DNA from: Aquirhabdus sp.
GTDB lineage: Bacteria; Pseudomonadota; Gammaproteobacteria; Pseudomonadales; Moraxellaceae
Assembly: GCA_030149815.1 (NCBI GenBank)
Contig: JASLHI010000045.1
Location: 5,263 to 69,262, forward strand
Direction of reading: 5' to 3'
DNA length: 64,000 nt
Shown here: piece after piece, positions 9,372-17,269 of the stretch
How the letters are laid out: every line of letters begins with the position of its first letter
Numbering within the stretch: the first letter of the stretch is position 1
Made by a program: the position numbers and the translations under genes
The notes under the pieces: model-generated
Database searches by the model: none
Seen by the model: the letters and a program-made list of their open reading frames with translations, nothing else
Told to the model about the DNA's origin: nothing

Positions 9372-10336
9372 GAATTTTGACCTGCATCAATGATCGTATG
9401 AAGCTGATGACCTAAATCAATTTTGCCATCACTACTGCGAATGCTAAGTTCTAAACGATCTCCTGCTTGCAAATACTGACTACGACGCTGTTGTGATTTT
9501 TTGAATAGCTGCCATTTTTTTTGTTCAGGTAGTAAACCAGTCAGTCGCACAATTGCTGGTGATGGTAGGCCTAATGCACAACCAGTTGGTGTCCCTGTCA
9601 TCAAGACATCACCCAATTCAAAATTGGCTATTTGAGAAAATTCGGTCAGAGTTTCTGCTGGCTTAAAGACCAAATTAGAAGTGCTATCGCTTTGGCGCAC
9701 AGTGCCGTTCACAGTCAGAGTAAGATTTAACTCATTCAGATAATGCATCTCATCGCGTGCAAGCAGACATAGCACAGGTCCTAGTGGACAGAAGGTGCGA
9801 TAGCTTTTTCCTTTATGAAATTGCATTTGTGGAATTTGTACGTCGCGAGCTGACACATCATTGCCGATACAAATACCAGCAACATATTCATGTAGATTCT
9901 CATTCGTGACTTTGACCGCACTTGTGGTTTTTTTACCCAACACCAAAGTCAGTTCGATCTCGTAATCGAGGAGTTTGACATGGCTTGGCTTGATGATTGC
10001 TCCTTGTGGATCAGTGATTGAAGCTGATGATTTTGTAAAAAACATGTTAAAACTTTGCGCATCAGGGTCTAAACCTGAATCAATGATGTGCTGGCGATAA
10101 TTTGCGCCCTGACAGAGCACTTTTGCATCTGTAGTAATTGGCGAAAGTAATTTGACCTGACTGACTTCAATCGAAGGCACTTCTTTTTGTGCATAGATTT
10201 GTAATGCTTTGATCCCGATTGCTAATAAATCAGCGGTTGTGGTGCAAGGAATATCTAACGGGAAAATCTTATCCTTGGTGATCACTCCCCAAGATATCGT
10301 TTCATTAATCTGATAACGCACAATATTCAGTGACAT
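9368..10336 (-). CDS. FAH-family C-C bond hydrolase
   Basis: A fumarylacetoacetate-hydrolase-fold enzyme of 322 residues. Members cleave or decarboxylate beta-diketo or oxo-acid ring-fission products with a divalent metal. The metal-binding E-x-E and downstream D are visible (DYEIELTLVLGKK, then GNDVSARDVQ), as are KSYRTFCPLGP and LMTGTPTG, which shape the active site. It lies 21 bp after the dioxygenase gene, and its stop overlaps the inferred start of the synthetase by ATGA, indicating tight co-translation. In this context it most likely processes the product of ring cleavage and yields an acid for the synthetase. The substrate is inferred only from the neighbourhood. Confidence 0.88.
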   Translation of the reverse strand: MSLNIVRYQINETISWGVITKDKIFPLDIPCTTTADLLAIGIKALQIYAQKEVPSIEVSQVKLLSPITTDAKVLCQGANYRQHIIDSGLDPDAQSFNMFFTKSSASITDPQGAIIKPSHVKLLDYEIELTLVLGKKTTSAVKVTNENLHEYVAGICIGNDVSARDVQIPQMQFHKGKSYRTFCPLGPVLCLLARDEMHYLNELNLTLTVNGTVRQSDSTSNLVFKPAETLTEFSQIANFELGDVLMTGTPTGCALGLPSPAIVRLTGLLPEQKKWQLFKKSQQRRSQYLQAGDRLELSIRSSDGKIDLGHQLHTIIDAGQNS

Positions 10337-10357
10337 GTTTGATACTCCGAGGATTGA

Positions 10358-11428
10358 TTAACCAAATAGCTTGGCAAGGGTGATAAGTTTACGAATCGAT
10401 AGATCTGGGCTATGCCGTAGGTTATGTACTAGTCCAGCGATATTGGTCGCGGTGAGTTTTGGTTTGGTAAAGCTGGCTGGCATGGATTGTCCCCACTGAG
10501 CCATGGCAGCACGATTAACTTCATGAATACCTGTGGGAACTTCAGCCGTAAATACATCCCCATCACAATAGTGCTCATGCTTGTCACCCCAAGGATCTTC
10601 CCAGTAATCAAAAATCTGGCTACCTAGAATGTGACGCCCAATGCCCCAAGCATGCTTCCAGCCACGCTCACGTAGCACTCTCTGTCCCATACCTACTGCA
10701 TCAGCATCGATGACCTCAAATGCACTGTGGCTATAACAAGGCATAAAGCCTTGTGCTAACGCTAATGTGTGGTGATCAGCAGGAATATCTCCTCGGTTTA
10801 AACGTAAAAAAGCAACTGCAGGAGAGCCATCAGGTAATACTTGTACATCACTCGGAATAAAGCCGAAATGTTGGGTATACCAAGCACAAGTGTCTTGAAA
10901 ATCTGCAACTTCCAGTACGACATGACCAAGACGGAGGATTTCAGGAGGTTCAATAGTTGGGCGCTGGGTGGTATTCACTCGAACATGTGAATCACCTTGA
11001 TTCACAGCCAGCGCTGAACGATGAGATAAAGGCTCAACTAAATTCCTGCCCCACACAGCTTCCACAATAAACCCCGAAGGATCGTTTAATCTGATGCACT
11101 CTCCTCCCCCAAATAACAATAATTCAATCTCTGATGCATTTGTTAATTGGCTTAATTTAAGGAGATCGTTGCGCGAAGCTACAGTTAATCCAAATCCAAT
11201 AAATCGTGATTGGTTGCCAAGAATCACTCGATAACAATACGGCTCGCTACCTGTACTTCGAAAATAAACTTCATGCTCTGATCTAAACGCCACGAGTAGG
11301 CCAAAATCCAGCAGAAACCGCTCGGCCTCTGCAAGGTCAGGTCTTTCAAAGATCAAGTAAGCCAAGTTCTGTGCGTAAACAGTCGGCGTTAGATGGCGAT
11401 TTGGCTGTGGTGTACTGAGTTTAAGCAT
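10358..11428 (-). CDS. VOC-family extradiol-type ring-cleavage dioxygenase
   Basis: A 356-residue two-domain vicinal-oxygen-chelate protein with the architecture of type I extradiol dioxygenases such as 2,3-dihydroxybiphenyl 1,2-dioxygenase. Domain one spans roughly residues 20-130 and domain two 163-290. The iron ligands appear intact in domain two: H169 (RLGHVVLEV), H234 (YSHSAFEV) and E285 (GDKHEHYCDG). It is the first gene of the operon, directly behind the promoter at 11474-11502. It is predicted to open the ring of the catechol or hydroquinone made by the flavin hydroxylase. The C-terminal tail of about 60 residues after the catalytic domain is not assigned. Confidence 0.87.
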   Translation of the reverse strand: MLKLSTPQPNRHLTPTVYAQNLAYLIFERPDLAEAERFLLDFGLLVAFRSEHEVYFRSTGSEPYCYRVILGNQSRFIGFGLTVASRNDLLKLSQLTNASEIELLLFGGGECIRLNDPSGFIVEAVWGRNLVEPLSHRSALAVNQGDSHVRVNTTQRPTIEPPEILRLGHVVLEVADFQDTCAWYTQHFGFIPSDVQVLPDGSPAVAFLRLNRGDIPADHHTLALAQGFMPCYSHSAFEVIDADAVGMGQRVLRERGWKHAWGIGRHILGSQIFDYWEDPWGDKHEHYCDGDVFTAEVPTGIHEVNRAAMAQWGQSMPASFTKPKLTATNIAGLVHNLRHSPDLSIRKLITLAKLFG

Positions 11429-11473
11429 GGTCGGAACTCTAGTCAGATACTTCGGTAATAATCAATAAGTGAC

Positions 11474-11502
11474 TTTATATTCAATATTGACTATATTGTC
11501 AA
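11474..11502 (-). promoter_or_regulatory. Sigma-70-type promoter of the aromatic operon
   Basis: Read on the minus strand, TTGACA (complement of 11497-11502) and TATAAA (complement of 11474-11479) are separated by exactly 17 bases, about 45 bases upstream of the dioxygenase start. This is close to a perfect vegetative promoter. It is entangled with the palindrome described next. Confidence 0.7.
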
Positions 11503-11506
11503 TATT
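11483..11506. promoter_or_regulatory. Palindrome, candidate TetR operator
   Basis: Two perfect 9-bp arms, AATATTGAC (11483-11491) and GTCAATATT (11498-11506), surround a 6-bp centre. The size and symmetry suit a TetR dimer. It covers the -35 hexamer and most of the spacer of the operon promoter, the expected place for repression. A weaker promoter-like arrangement on the plus strand (TTGACT, TATGAT) also runs through it and could serve the divergent acyltransferase. Confidence 0.6.
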
Positions 11507-11762
11507 ATTTTATGATATTAGTTATACGCTGACTAAGTGGGTAGATCTCTTATGTAAAGTCGTTAAATTAAAAGAAAGACCAATCTAACAAATTGCAAAT
11601 CAATGCGTTAGTTGTCGAAAACCGTTGTTCTGGCGTAAATAACATGCTAAATATTAAAAAAAGTGACGGCATACTTCGCAAAAGACGCAATGTGAGTTAT
11701 ATAAGTGTTAGAGAATGGTACTAGTTGTATTTAATAAGATATTTTTTCGGAGTTATGCCTCA

Positions 11763-12593
11763 ATGCCAGATTTTATTCCACCGTCACTAGCTACTCTGAG
11801 CCGTCATCTCACTTTGCAGCGTAAGTATTTCAAACCTAGTTTTATTGGGTTAGATGCGCTTGACTTAACCCGTCCAGCCTTATTTGTTGGAAATCATACG
11901 CTCTATGGGATTATGGATGCCCCTTTAATGCTAGAAGGTATCTATGCGAAGCACGGCGTATTGCTTCGTTCTCTCGGCGATCGTGGACACTTTTTAGTGC
12001 CGCTATGGCGTGAACTTTTGGTGAATAATGGCATGGTGTTGGGAACTCCTGAAAACTGCGATGCACTGATGGAATCAGGACAATCTATTCTCGTTTTCCC
12101 AGGTGGTGCACGCGAAGTCATGAAGCGACATGATGAGAAATATCGGCTCGTTTGGAAAAAACGCGTTGGTTTTGTTCGCATGGCAATTAAACATGGCTAC
12201 GACATCATTCCATTTGCATCGTTAGGCCCCGATGATTGCTATGATATTTTGATCGACGCCGAGGATATTCGCTCAAGTAAAGTGGGTACAAAAATATTAG
12301 ATGTAACAGGCTTAAGTAAAAGATCACGTGATGGCGATGTGATTCCGCCAATATCGCGCGGTCTTGGATTCACGTGGCTACCTCGTCCACAACGTTTTTA
12401 TTTCAGTTTCGGTGATCGTATTCCAACAGCAGGGTTAAATCTCAATGATGACGCTGTACTTTGGGATAAACGCGAAGAAGTAGCAGCTTCCATTCATGCG
12501 CAATTAGAGATGCTCAAGCATCATCGCATTGATGATCGGGCACATAACTGGAGTTGGTTGCGGCGTAAACTTGCAGGAAAAATCGAGATCTAA
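11763..12593 (+). CDS. LPLAT/DAGAT-like acyltransferase
   Basis: A 276-residue protein of the lysophospholipid/diacylglycerol acyltransferase superfamily, predicted to transfer an acyl group from acyl-CoA or acyl-ACP to a lipid or alcohol at the membrane. The catalytic block reads VGNHTLYGIMD, a variant of HX4D with six residues between H and D. The second block reads FPGGAREV instead of the common FPEG, as in the TMEM68/DAGAT-like branch. I start at the ATG at 11763, where GGAG lies 10 bases upstream. An in-frame ATG at 11715 is an alternative. It is divergent from the aromatic operon, across a shared regulatory region. No partner gene identifies its lipid substrate. Confidence 0.78.
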   Translation: MPDFIPPSLATLSRHLTLQRKYFKPSFIGLDALDLTRPALFVGNHTLYGIMDAPLMLEGIYAKHGVLLRSLGDRGHFLVPLWRELLVNNGMVLGTPENCDALMESGQSILVFPGGAREVMKRHDEKYRLVWKKRVGFVRMAIKHGYDIIPFASLGPDDCYDILIDAEDIRSSKVGTKILDVTGLSKRSRDGDVIPPISRGLGFTWLPRPQRFYFSFGDRIPTAGLNLNDDAVLWDKREEVAASIHAQLEMLKHHRIDDRAHNWSWLRRKLAGKIEI

Positions 12594-12799
12594 AAAGACA
12601 GACATCTAGAATTTATTTCCCTAATTGTGGCGCAAAATGTCAATTAATTTGGCAGCAAGCGTCAACAGCAGTGAATTATCGATGTGGAAGGCTTTTCATT
12701 TAAAGCTCCTAATAAGTTCGTTAATTTAACAAACTTATCCGTCCACTTTTTCGGGTCTCGTCCAGTTGATAAACATATCATCTGGAAATACTAATTCAT
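12594..12799. other. Spacer leading into a decayed insertion sequence
   Basis: No gene is visible. A segment near 12742-12771 (TCCGTCCACTTTTTCGGG onward) looks like the terminal sequence of an IS3-family element and precedes the OrfA remnant, so it may be the old left end. Confidence 0.35.
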
Positions 12800-12994
12800 G
12801 AGCTTGACAAAGCTGAAGCAGTTAAATTGGTACTTGAGCAAGGGCTTAACCAGTCTCATGCTGCACGCCACAACTCAACATTTCTGTCAAAAACGAACTG
12901 GATTCAGCAGCACAATGGCGGGAAACTCAAAGGGAGTTTTGGAGTCGAGAGGTTAAGCCCGCTAAGAGCCAGATCCCTTAAGGTCATCATTTAG
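12800..12994 (+). mobile_element. Degraded IS3-family OrfA fragment
   Basis: Read from 12800 to the TAG at 12992, the plus strand encodes about 64 residues beginning ELDKAEAVKLVLEQGLNQS and continuing with HAARHNSTFLSKTNWIQQ and KLKGSFGVERLSPLRA. This resembles the helix-turn-helix part of IS3-family OrfA (typically EAVKLV..GLSQSQAARQL..VKTLGNWIQQ), with substitutions and a shortened tail. There is no start codon in good context, no OrfB and no complete ends, so it is a relic. Confidence 0.65.
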
Positions 12995-13006
12995 CACCAA
13001 CTCTCT
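12991..13006. repeat. Left half of an imperfect inverted repeat
   Basis: CCAACTCTCT at 12997-13006 is the exact reverse complement of AGAGAGTTGG at 13616-13625. The similarity continues outward as TTAGCA versus (A/T)GCACTAA with a two-base gap. The pair brackets the secreted-protein gene at 13005-13574. Confidence 0.4.
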
Positions 13007-13574
13007 AATGTAAAATTAAAGCCTTGTCTGTGACATATTTTCTAAGATATTCTGATTTTGTCATCGGACAAACCAATGCTTGTTGATTATTGATACCATA
13101 AACTAGATATACATACGTTGGCGAAGAAAATATTAGCGCGTAATAATTCTTAAATTGATCTCGGGTAATGATCACTTTATTAGTTAACTCTGCAATTTCC
13201 TTTAATGAAATATCTCGTTCTACATCAACATTTGCACCGATTGCCGCTAAAGTTCTTTTGACATCAAGTAACGAAACCTTCTTCTGATTTGAGATTTCTT
13301 GATTCAAAATCATGGATATGTTGCGAGTTTCAATAGCGGATTGATATTGTGCGTTGAATGCGGCCGCAATGATGTAAGCAATATTTGCAACGTTTGAGTT
13401 ATCTTGATTTACGGAGATCCGAGACAATCGTTGTTCTATGTTGGATAAATAGTTTTGTTCAGGAGCTTGGCAAATTTGATCAGTTTCAAGATGAGCCATC
13501 GCATAAGTTAGGTGAGGGATTCCCAGAATTACTAAACTGAAGACATGCAGCCAATTCACTATCGTCATTCTCAT
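13005..13574 (-). CDS. Secreted protein resembling an inactive C39 peptidase
   Basis: A 189-residue exported protein with a likely signal peptide (hydrophobic residues 5-24, cleavage near AMA at 25-27). The body has the layout of C39-like papain-fold proteins: a QDNSN segment (57-61) where these have QxxxCG, then a KKVSLLDVKRTL block (98-109), then DISLKEIAEL, then a strand region ending in a VYLV..NNQQALVCP stretch. At the positions where the catalytic cysteine and histidine would align I see N61 and N143, so it is probably not a peptidase. The family call is weak and by eye. GGA lies 8 bases before the ATG at 13574. The gene sits in a decayed patch between the IS3 remnant and a 550-bp spacer. 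Confidence 0.5.
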   Translation of the reverse strand: MRMTIVNWLHVFSLVILGIPHLTYAMAHLETDQICQAPEQNYLSNIEQRLSRISVNQDNSNVANIAYIIAAAFNAQYQSAIETRNISMILNQEISNQKKVSLLDVKRTLAAIGANVDVERDISLKEIAELTNKVIITRDQFKNYYALIFSSPTYVYLVYGINNQQALVCPMTKSEYLRKYVTDKALILH

Positions 13575-14129
13575 GTGAGTGATCCATTATTACTTCAAAT
13601 GTTTAAGTTTTATTGAGAGAGTTGGAGCACTAACTTGGCAATTTGTACACAACTTAAAACATGGATAATAATTTAACGATCTTTTAAAAAATACGTGAGG
13701 CAGATGCAGATCAAAAAAATTGTCATTTTAGGTCAATAAAATACAAACATCACCGAATATACATTTAGGGTCTTATGGAGCTAAGCACTCATTAAAGTGT
13801 AGTAACTTATTAAGATTGAAAAAAATAGGGATTATCGTTGTTTAAAAATTACTGAAGCTAAATTTTTATAACTTGTTTGATGTTTTGCTCTCGATTTTAC
13901 TGCTTTGCACAGCAGAGTTAATCGGGCTTTCTGTTCGATCAACGAACATTATCTTTTTATTTTCACCTCGAAAAACAGAGTTTCGCTTGAATCATAGATA
14001 TGATTAAACTACTAAGAAATAATCCACTTTAGCTCTAAGACCCATTTTTAATGATGCAGCAGATAAATCTTATATGCTGCATTCATAGAATTTTATAAAT
14101 AAGCCAAACTTGAATCTTAACGAGTCCAA
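13575..14129. other. 555-bp AT-rich spacer without a convincing gene
   Basis: It holds the right half of the inverted repeat (13616-13632) and a hairpin with 8-bp arms ATGCAGCA/TGCTGCAT (14054-14061 and 14075-14082) just beyond the stop of the YcaO gene, which may end that transcript. A 27-codon minus-strand frame near 13950-13870 was seen but is not supported. Confidence 0.4.
13616..13632. repeat. Right half of an imperfect inverted repeat
   Basis: AGAGAGTTGGAGCACTAA pairs with 12991-13006. It lies 42 bases upstream of the start of the secreted-protein gene. Confidence 0.4.
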
Positions 14130-16325
14130 TCAAGCCACTCTTTTGCTTCTCGCTGCATGCAGCTTTTTATAACTCTCAATCAAGCGTAAATGTGGTTCAA
14201 TTCCTTCAAGTTTCATACTGGTCGGCGTTAAACCATAGAAGCGCACAGTACCATCTACTGATCCTAGCGCAGCATCCATCCGCTCATTACCAAACATCCG
14301 ACGGAAATTGACCTCGTAATCCTTCATTTTGAGGTCATCATCCAACATGACTTCAAGTACGACATTTAAACACTGATAAAACAATCCACGTTCAACTGTG
14401 TTGGTATTAAATTGCAGGAAAGTTTCAACGAGTTCTTTAGCTTCCTCAAACTTTCTCAAAGCAAGATTAATCAAAAGCTTTAATTCGAGAATGGTCAACT
14501 GACCCCAGACCGTATTGTCATCAAATTCGATGCCAATTAATGTCGTGATCTCAGTGTAGTCATCCTGTTCGCTATTTTCTAAGCGTTCAACCAATGCTTG
14601 AAGCGCAGTATCATCCAAGCGATGCACGTTCAAAATATCTTCGCGGAATAACAGTGATTTATTCGTGTTATCCCAAATCAAATCTTCTACCAGATAGATT
14701 TCAGAGTAATCGGGAACTAAAATACGGCAGGCTGTTGCGCCTAAATGCTCATAGACCGCCATGTACACTTCTTTGCCCATCTCTTCAAGAATACCAAACA
14801 GTGCCGTAGCTTCCTCAGTATTTGGGTCACTCCCCCAACCTGAAAAATCCCATTCGACAAAATCATAATCTGATTTTGCGCTGAAAAAACGCCATGATAC
14901 GACACCACTGGAATCAATAAAGTGCTCAACAAAATTATTGGGTTCAGTCACTGCATTACTTTCAAAAGTTGGCTGAGGTAAGTCATTCAAACCTTCAAGA
15001 CTGCGACCTTGCAACAATTCCGTTAAACTGCGTTCCACCGCTACTTCGAAGCTTGGATGCGCCCCAAATGATGCAAACACACCACCTGTTCGGGGATTCA
15101 TTAATGTCACGCACATGACAGGATACTTGCCGCCTAGCGAAGCGTCTTTTACCAATATAGGGAAACCTTGTTCCTCTAACGCTTGAATACCCGCTACAAT
15201 GCTTGGATACTTTGCCAAAACATCTTGTGGTACATCAGGCAGCGCAATTTCCCCTTCTAAAATTTCACGCTTTACTGCACGTTCGAAGATTTCTGATAAA
15301 CATTGAACTTGCGCTTCAACCAAGGTATTTCCAGCACTCATCCCATTACTCAGGAATAAGTTTTCAATCAGGTTAGATGGGAAATACACTATCTCACCAT
15401 CAGACTGACGTACAAATGGTAATGAGCAAATACCGCGCTCAGTATTACCTGAGTTTGTATCAATCAGATGCGAGCCACGAAGCTCATCATCTGGATTGTA
15501 AATGTCGAGACAATATTCATCGAGAATGCCTGATGGCAGTTGATCATTTGAATCTGGCTTAAACCATTTTTCATCGGGGTAATGCACAAATTCGGCGTTT
15601 GCAATTTCTTCACCCCAAAACTGGTCGTTATAGAAGAAATTACAATTTAGACGTTCAATAAACTCACCCAGTGCCGAAGCCAGTGCGCTTTCTTTGGTTG
15701 AGCCTTTGCCATTGGTAAAACACATTGGCGATTGTGCATCACGGATGTGTAGCGACCACACATTCGGCACGATATTGCGCCATGAAGAGATTTCAATCTT
15801 CATACCCAAACCAGCCAAAATGCCAGACATATTAGCAATCGTTTCTTCTAAAGGCAGATCCTTGCCTTGAATGTAAGTGCTACTTCCTGAAGCCAAATTT
15901 GGCATTAATAACGCTTGTGCGTCAGCATCAATGTTTTCAACTTCTTCGATAATAAAATCAGGTCCCGCTTGGATGACTTTTTTTACGGTACAACGATCAA
16001 TCGAGCGCAAAATACCTTGGCGATCTTTAGCAGAAATATCGGCTGGCAATTCGACCTGAATTTTGAAAATCTGCTTATAGCGATTTTCTGGATCGACAAT
16101 ATTGTTTTGTGACAAACGAATATGATCTGTTGGGATATTCCGTGCTGCGCAGTACACCTTCACAAAGTAAGCTGCACATAAGGCTGAGGATGCCAAAAAA
16201 TAGTCAAATGGTCCTGGCGCTGATCCATCGCCCTTGTAGCGAATCGGTTGATCAGCGATTACCGTAAAGTCATCGAACTTAGCTTCTTGTCGAAGATTGT
16301 CGAGATAATTGACTTTGATTTCCAT
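14130..16325 (-). CDS. ycaO: OsmC domain-YcaO domain fusion protein
   Basis: A 731-residue fusion. Residues 1 to about 140 are an OsmC/Ohr-like domain (YKGDGSAPGPFDYFLASSALCAAYFV, where OsmC proteins carry their cysteine). From about 150 onward the protein is collinear with E. coli YcaO: the IQGKDLPLEETI start, PNVWSLHIRD, CFTNGKGSTKESALASALGEFIERL, FASFGAHPSFEVAVERSLTELLQGR and a C-terminal tetratricopeptide-like region. YcaO proteins use ATP to activate amide backbones. E. coli YcaO is linked to beta-methylthiolation of ribosomal protein S12 with RimO. The attached OsmC domain suggests sulfur or redox chemistry, which is inference. The gene is monocistronic on the minus strand. Confidence 0.9.
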   Translation of the reverse strand: MEIKVNYLDNLRQEAKFDDFTVIADQPIRYKGDGSAPGPFDYFLASSALCAAYFVKVYCAARNIPTDHIRLSQNNIVDPENRYKQIFKIQVELPADISAKDRQGILRSIDRCTVKKVIQAGPDFIIEEVENIDADAQALLMPNLASGSSTYIQGKDLPLEETIANMSGILAGLGMKIEISSWRNIVPNVWSLHIRDAQSPMCFTNGKGSTKESALASALGEFIERLNCNFFYNDQFWGEEIANAEFVHYPDEKWFKPDSNDQLPSGILDEYCLDIYNPDDELRGSHLIDTNSGNTERGICSLPFVRQSDGEIVYFPSNLIENLFLSNGMSAGNTLVEAQVQCLSEIFERAVKREILEGEIALPDVPQDVLAKYPSIVAGIQALEEQGFPILVKDASLGGKYPVMCVTLMNPRTGGVFASFGAHPSFEVAVERSLTELLQGRSLEGLNDLPQPTFESNAVTEPNNFVEHFIDSSGVVSWRFFSAKSDYDFVEWDFSGWGSDPNTEEATALFGILEEMGKEVYMAVYEHLGATACRILVPDYSEIYLVEDLIWDNTNKSLLFREDILNVHRLDDTALQALVERLENSEQDDYTEITTLIGIEFDDNTVWGQLTILELKLLINLALRKFEEAKELVETFLQFNTNTVERGLFYQCLNVVLEVMLDDDLKMKDYEVNFRRMFGNERMDAALGSVDGTVRFYGLTPTSMKLEGIEPHLRLIESYKKLHAARSKRVA

Positions 16326-16498
16326 GCCAGCACCTAAATCATCTGATATGCCATCTTGGACACATCAAATTGAAAATATTGATATATAAGCCGAATTAAG
16401 AATAAGAAATTGACTTAAAAAGAGAGCGACTAGAGCCTTGCGACTGGCTCTAGTAATGATGGGCGGTATTATAGTGTGATTTGGTTGAATTGATAACT

Positions 16499-17269
16499 TT
16501 AACTTCTAATCCGATATCCCGTTTTAAATATCCACGCAATTCCGATCAAACACAGCAGCATAAACCCTGCTGTCATACCAAAACTGATCCAGATATTCAC
16601 ATCCGCAACGCCATAAAAACTCCAACGTAAGCCATTAATCAGATAAACCACTGGATTAAATAATGTGATCTCACGCCAAAATGGAGGCAACATATTGACT
16701 GAATAAAAACTACCACCCAAAAAAGTCAGCGGCGTAACAACCATCAACGGAATGACTTGTAATTTCTGAAAATCATCTGCCCAGATTCCAATGATAAATC
16801 CAAACAAACTGAAAGTAATTGAGGTCAATATTAAGAAAAGAACCATCCATAACGGATGTAGAATCTGATAATCGACAAAAAAACGCGCTGTCACTAACAT
16901 TAACAAGCCAAGCATTAAAGACTTGGTCGCTGCAGCACCGACATAACCTAGCAATACTTCAACAAATGATACTGGAGCGGATAACAGTTCATAGATCGTT
17001 CCTGTCCATTTCGGCATGTAAATACCAAACGATGCATTAGAAATGCTTTCATTGAGCATGGTCAGCATGATTAAACCAGGAATAATGAAAGCACCATAAG
17101 TGACACCGTTAATCGCGCCCATACGTGAACCAATTGCTGCACCAAACACGATGAAATACAAAGATGTAGACAAAACTGGCGAAGCAATACTCTGAATCAA
17201 AGTACGGAAAGTACGATTCATCTCAAAACGATAGATCGCACGAATGGCATAAAAATTTAGATGATTCAT
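16499..17269 (-). CDS. ABC-2 type transporter permease (YadH-like)
   Basis: A 256-residue inner-membrane permease with six hydrophobic segments and the ABC-2 layout, including the conserved TPLTFLGGSFYSVNMLPPFWR block near residues 180-200 and FNPVVYLINGLRW after it. Its start overlaps the stop of the ATPase gene by four bases (ATGA), so the two form one transporter. The pair resembles E. coli YadH-YadG, an exporter of unknown substrate. Confidence 0.9.
   Translation of the reverse strand: MNHLNFYAIRAIYRFEMNRTFRTLIQSIASPVLSTSLYFIVFGAAIGSRMGAINGVTYGAFIIPGLIMLTMLNESISNASFGIYMPKWTGTIYELLSAPVSFVEVLLGYVGAAATKSLMLGLLMLVTARFFVDYQILHPLWMVLFLILTSITFSLFGFIIGIWADDFQKLQVIPLMVVTPLTFLGGSFYSVNMLPPFWREITLFNPVVYLINGLRWSFYGVADVNIWISFGMTAGFMLLCLIGIAWIFKTGYRIRS

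Noticed and set aside
13870..13955. 27-codon minus-strand frame beginning MFVDRTESPINSA in the spacer upstream of the secreted-protein gene
   Set aside because: Too short, weak ribosome site and no similarity to known small proteins.
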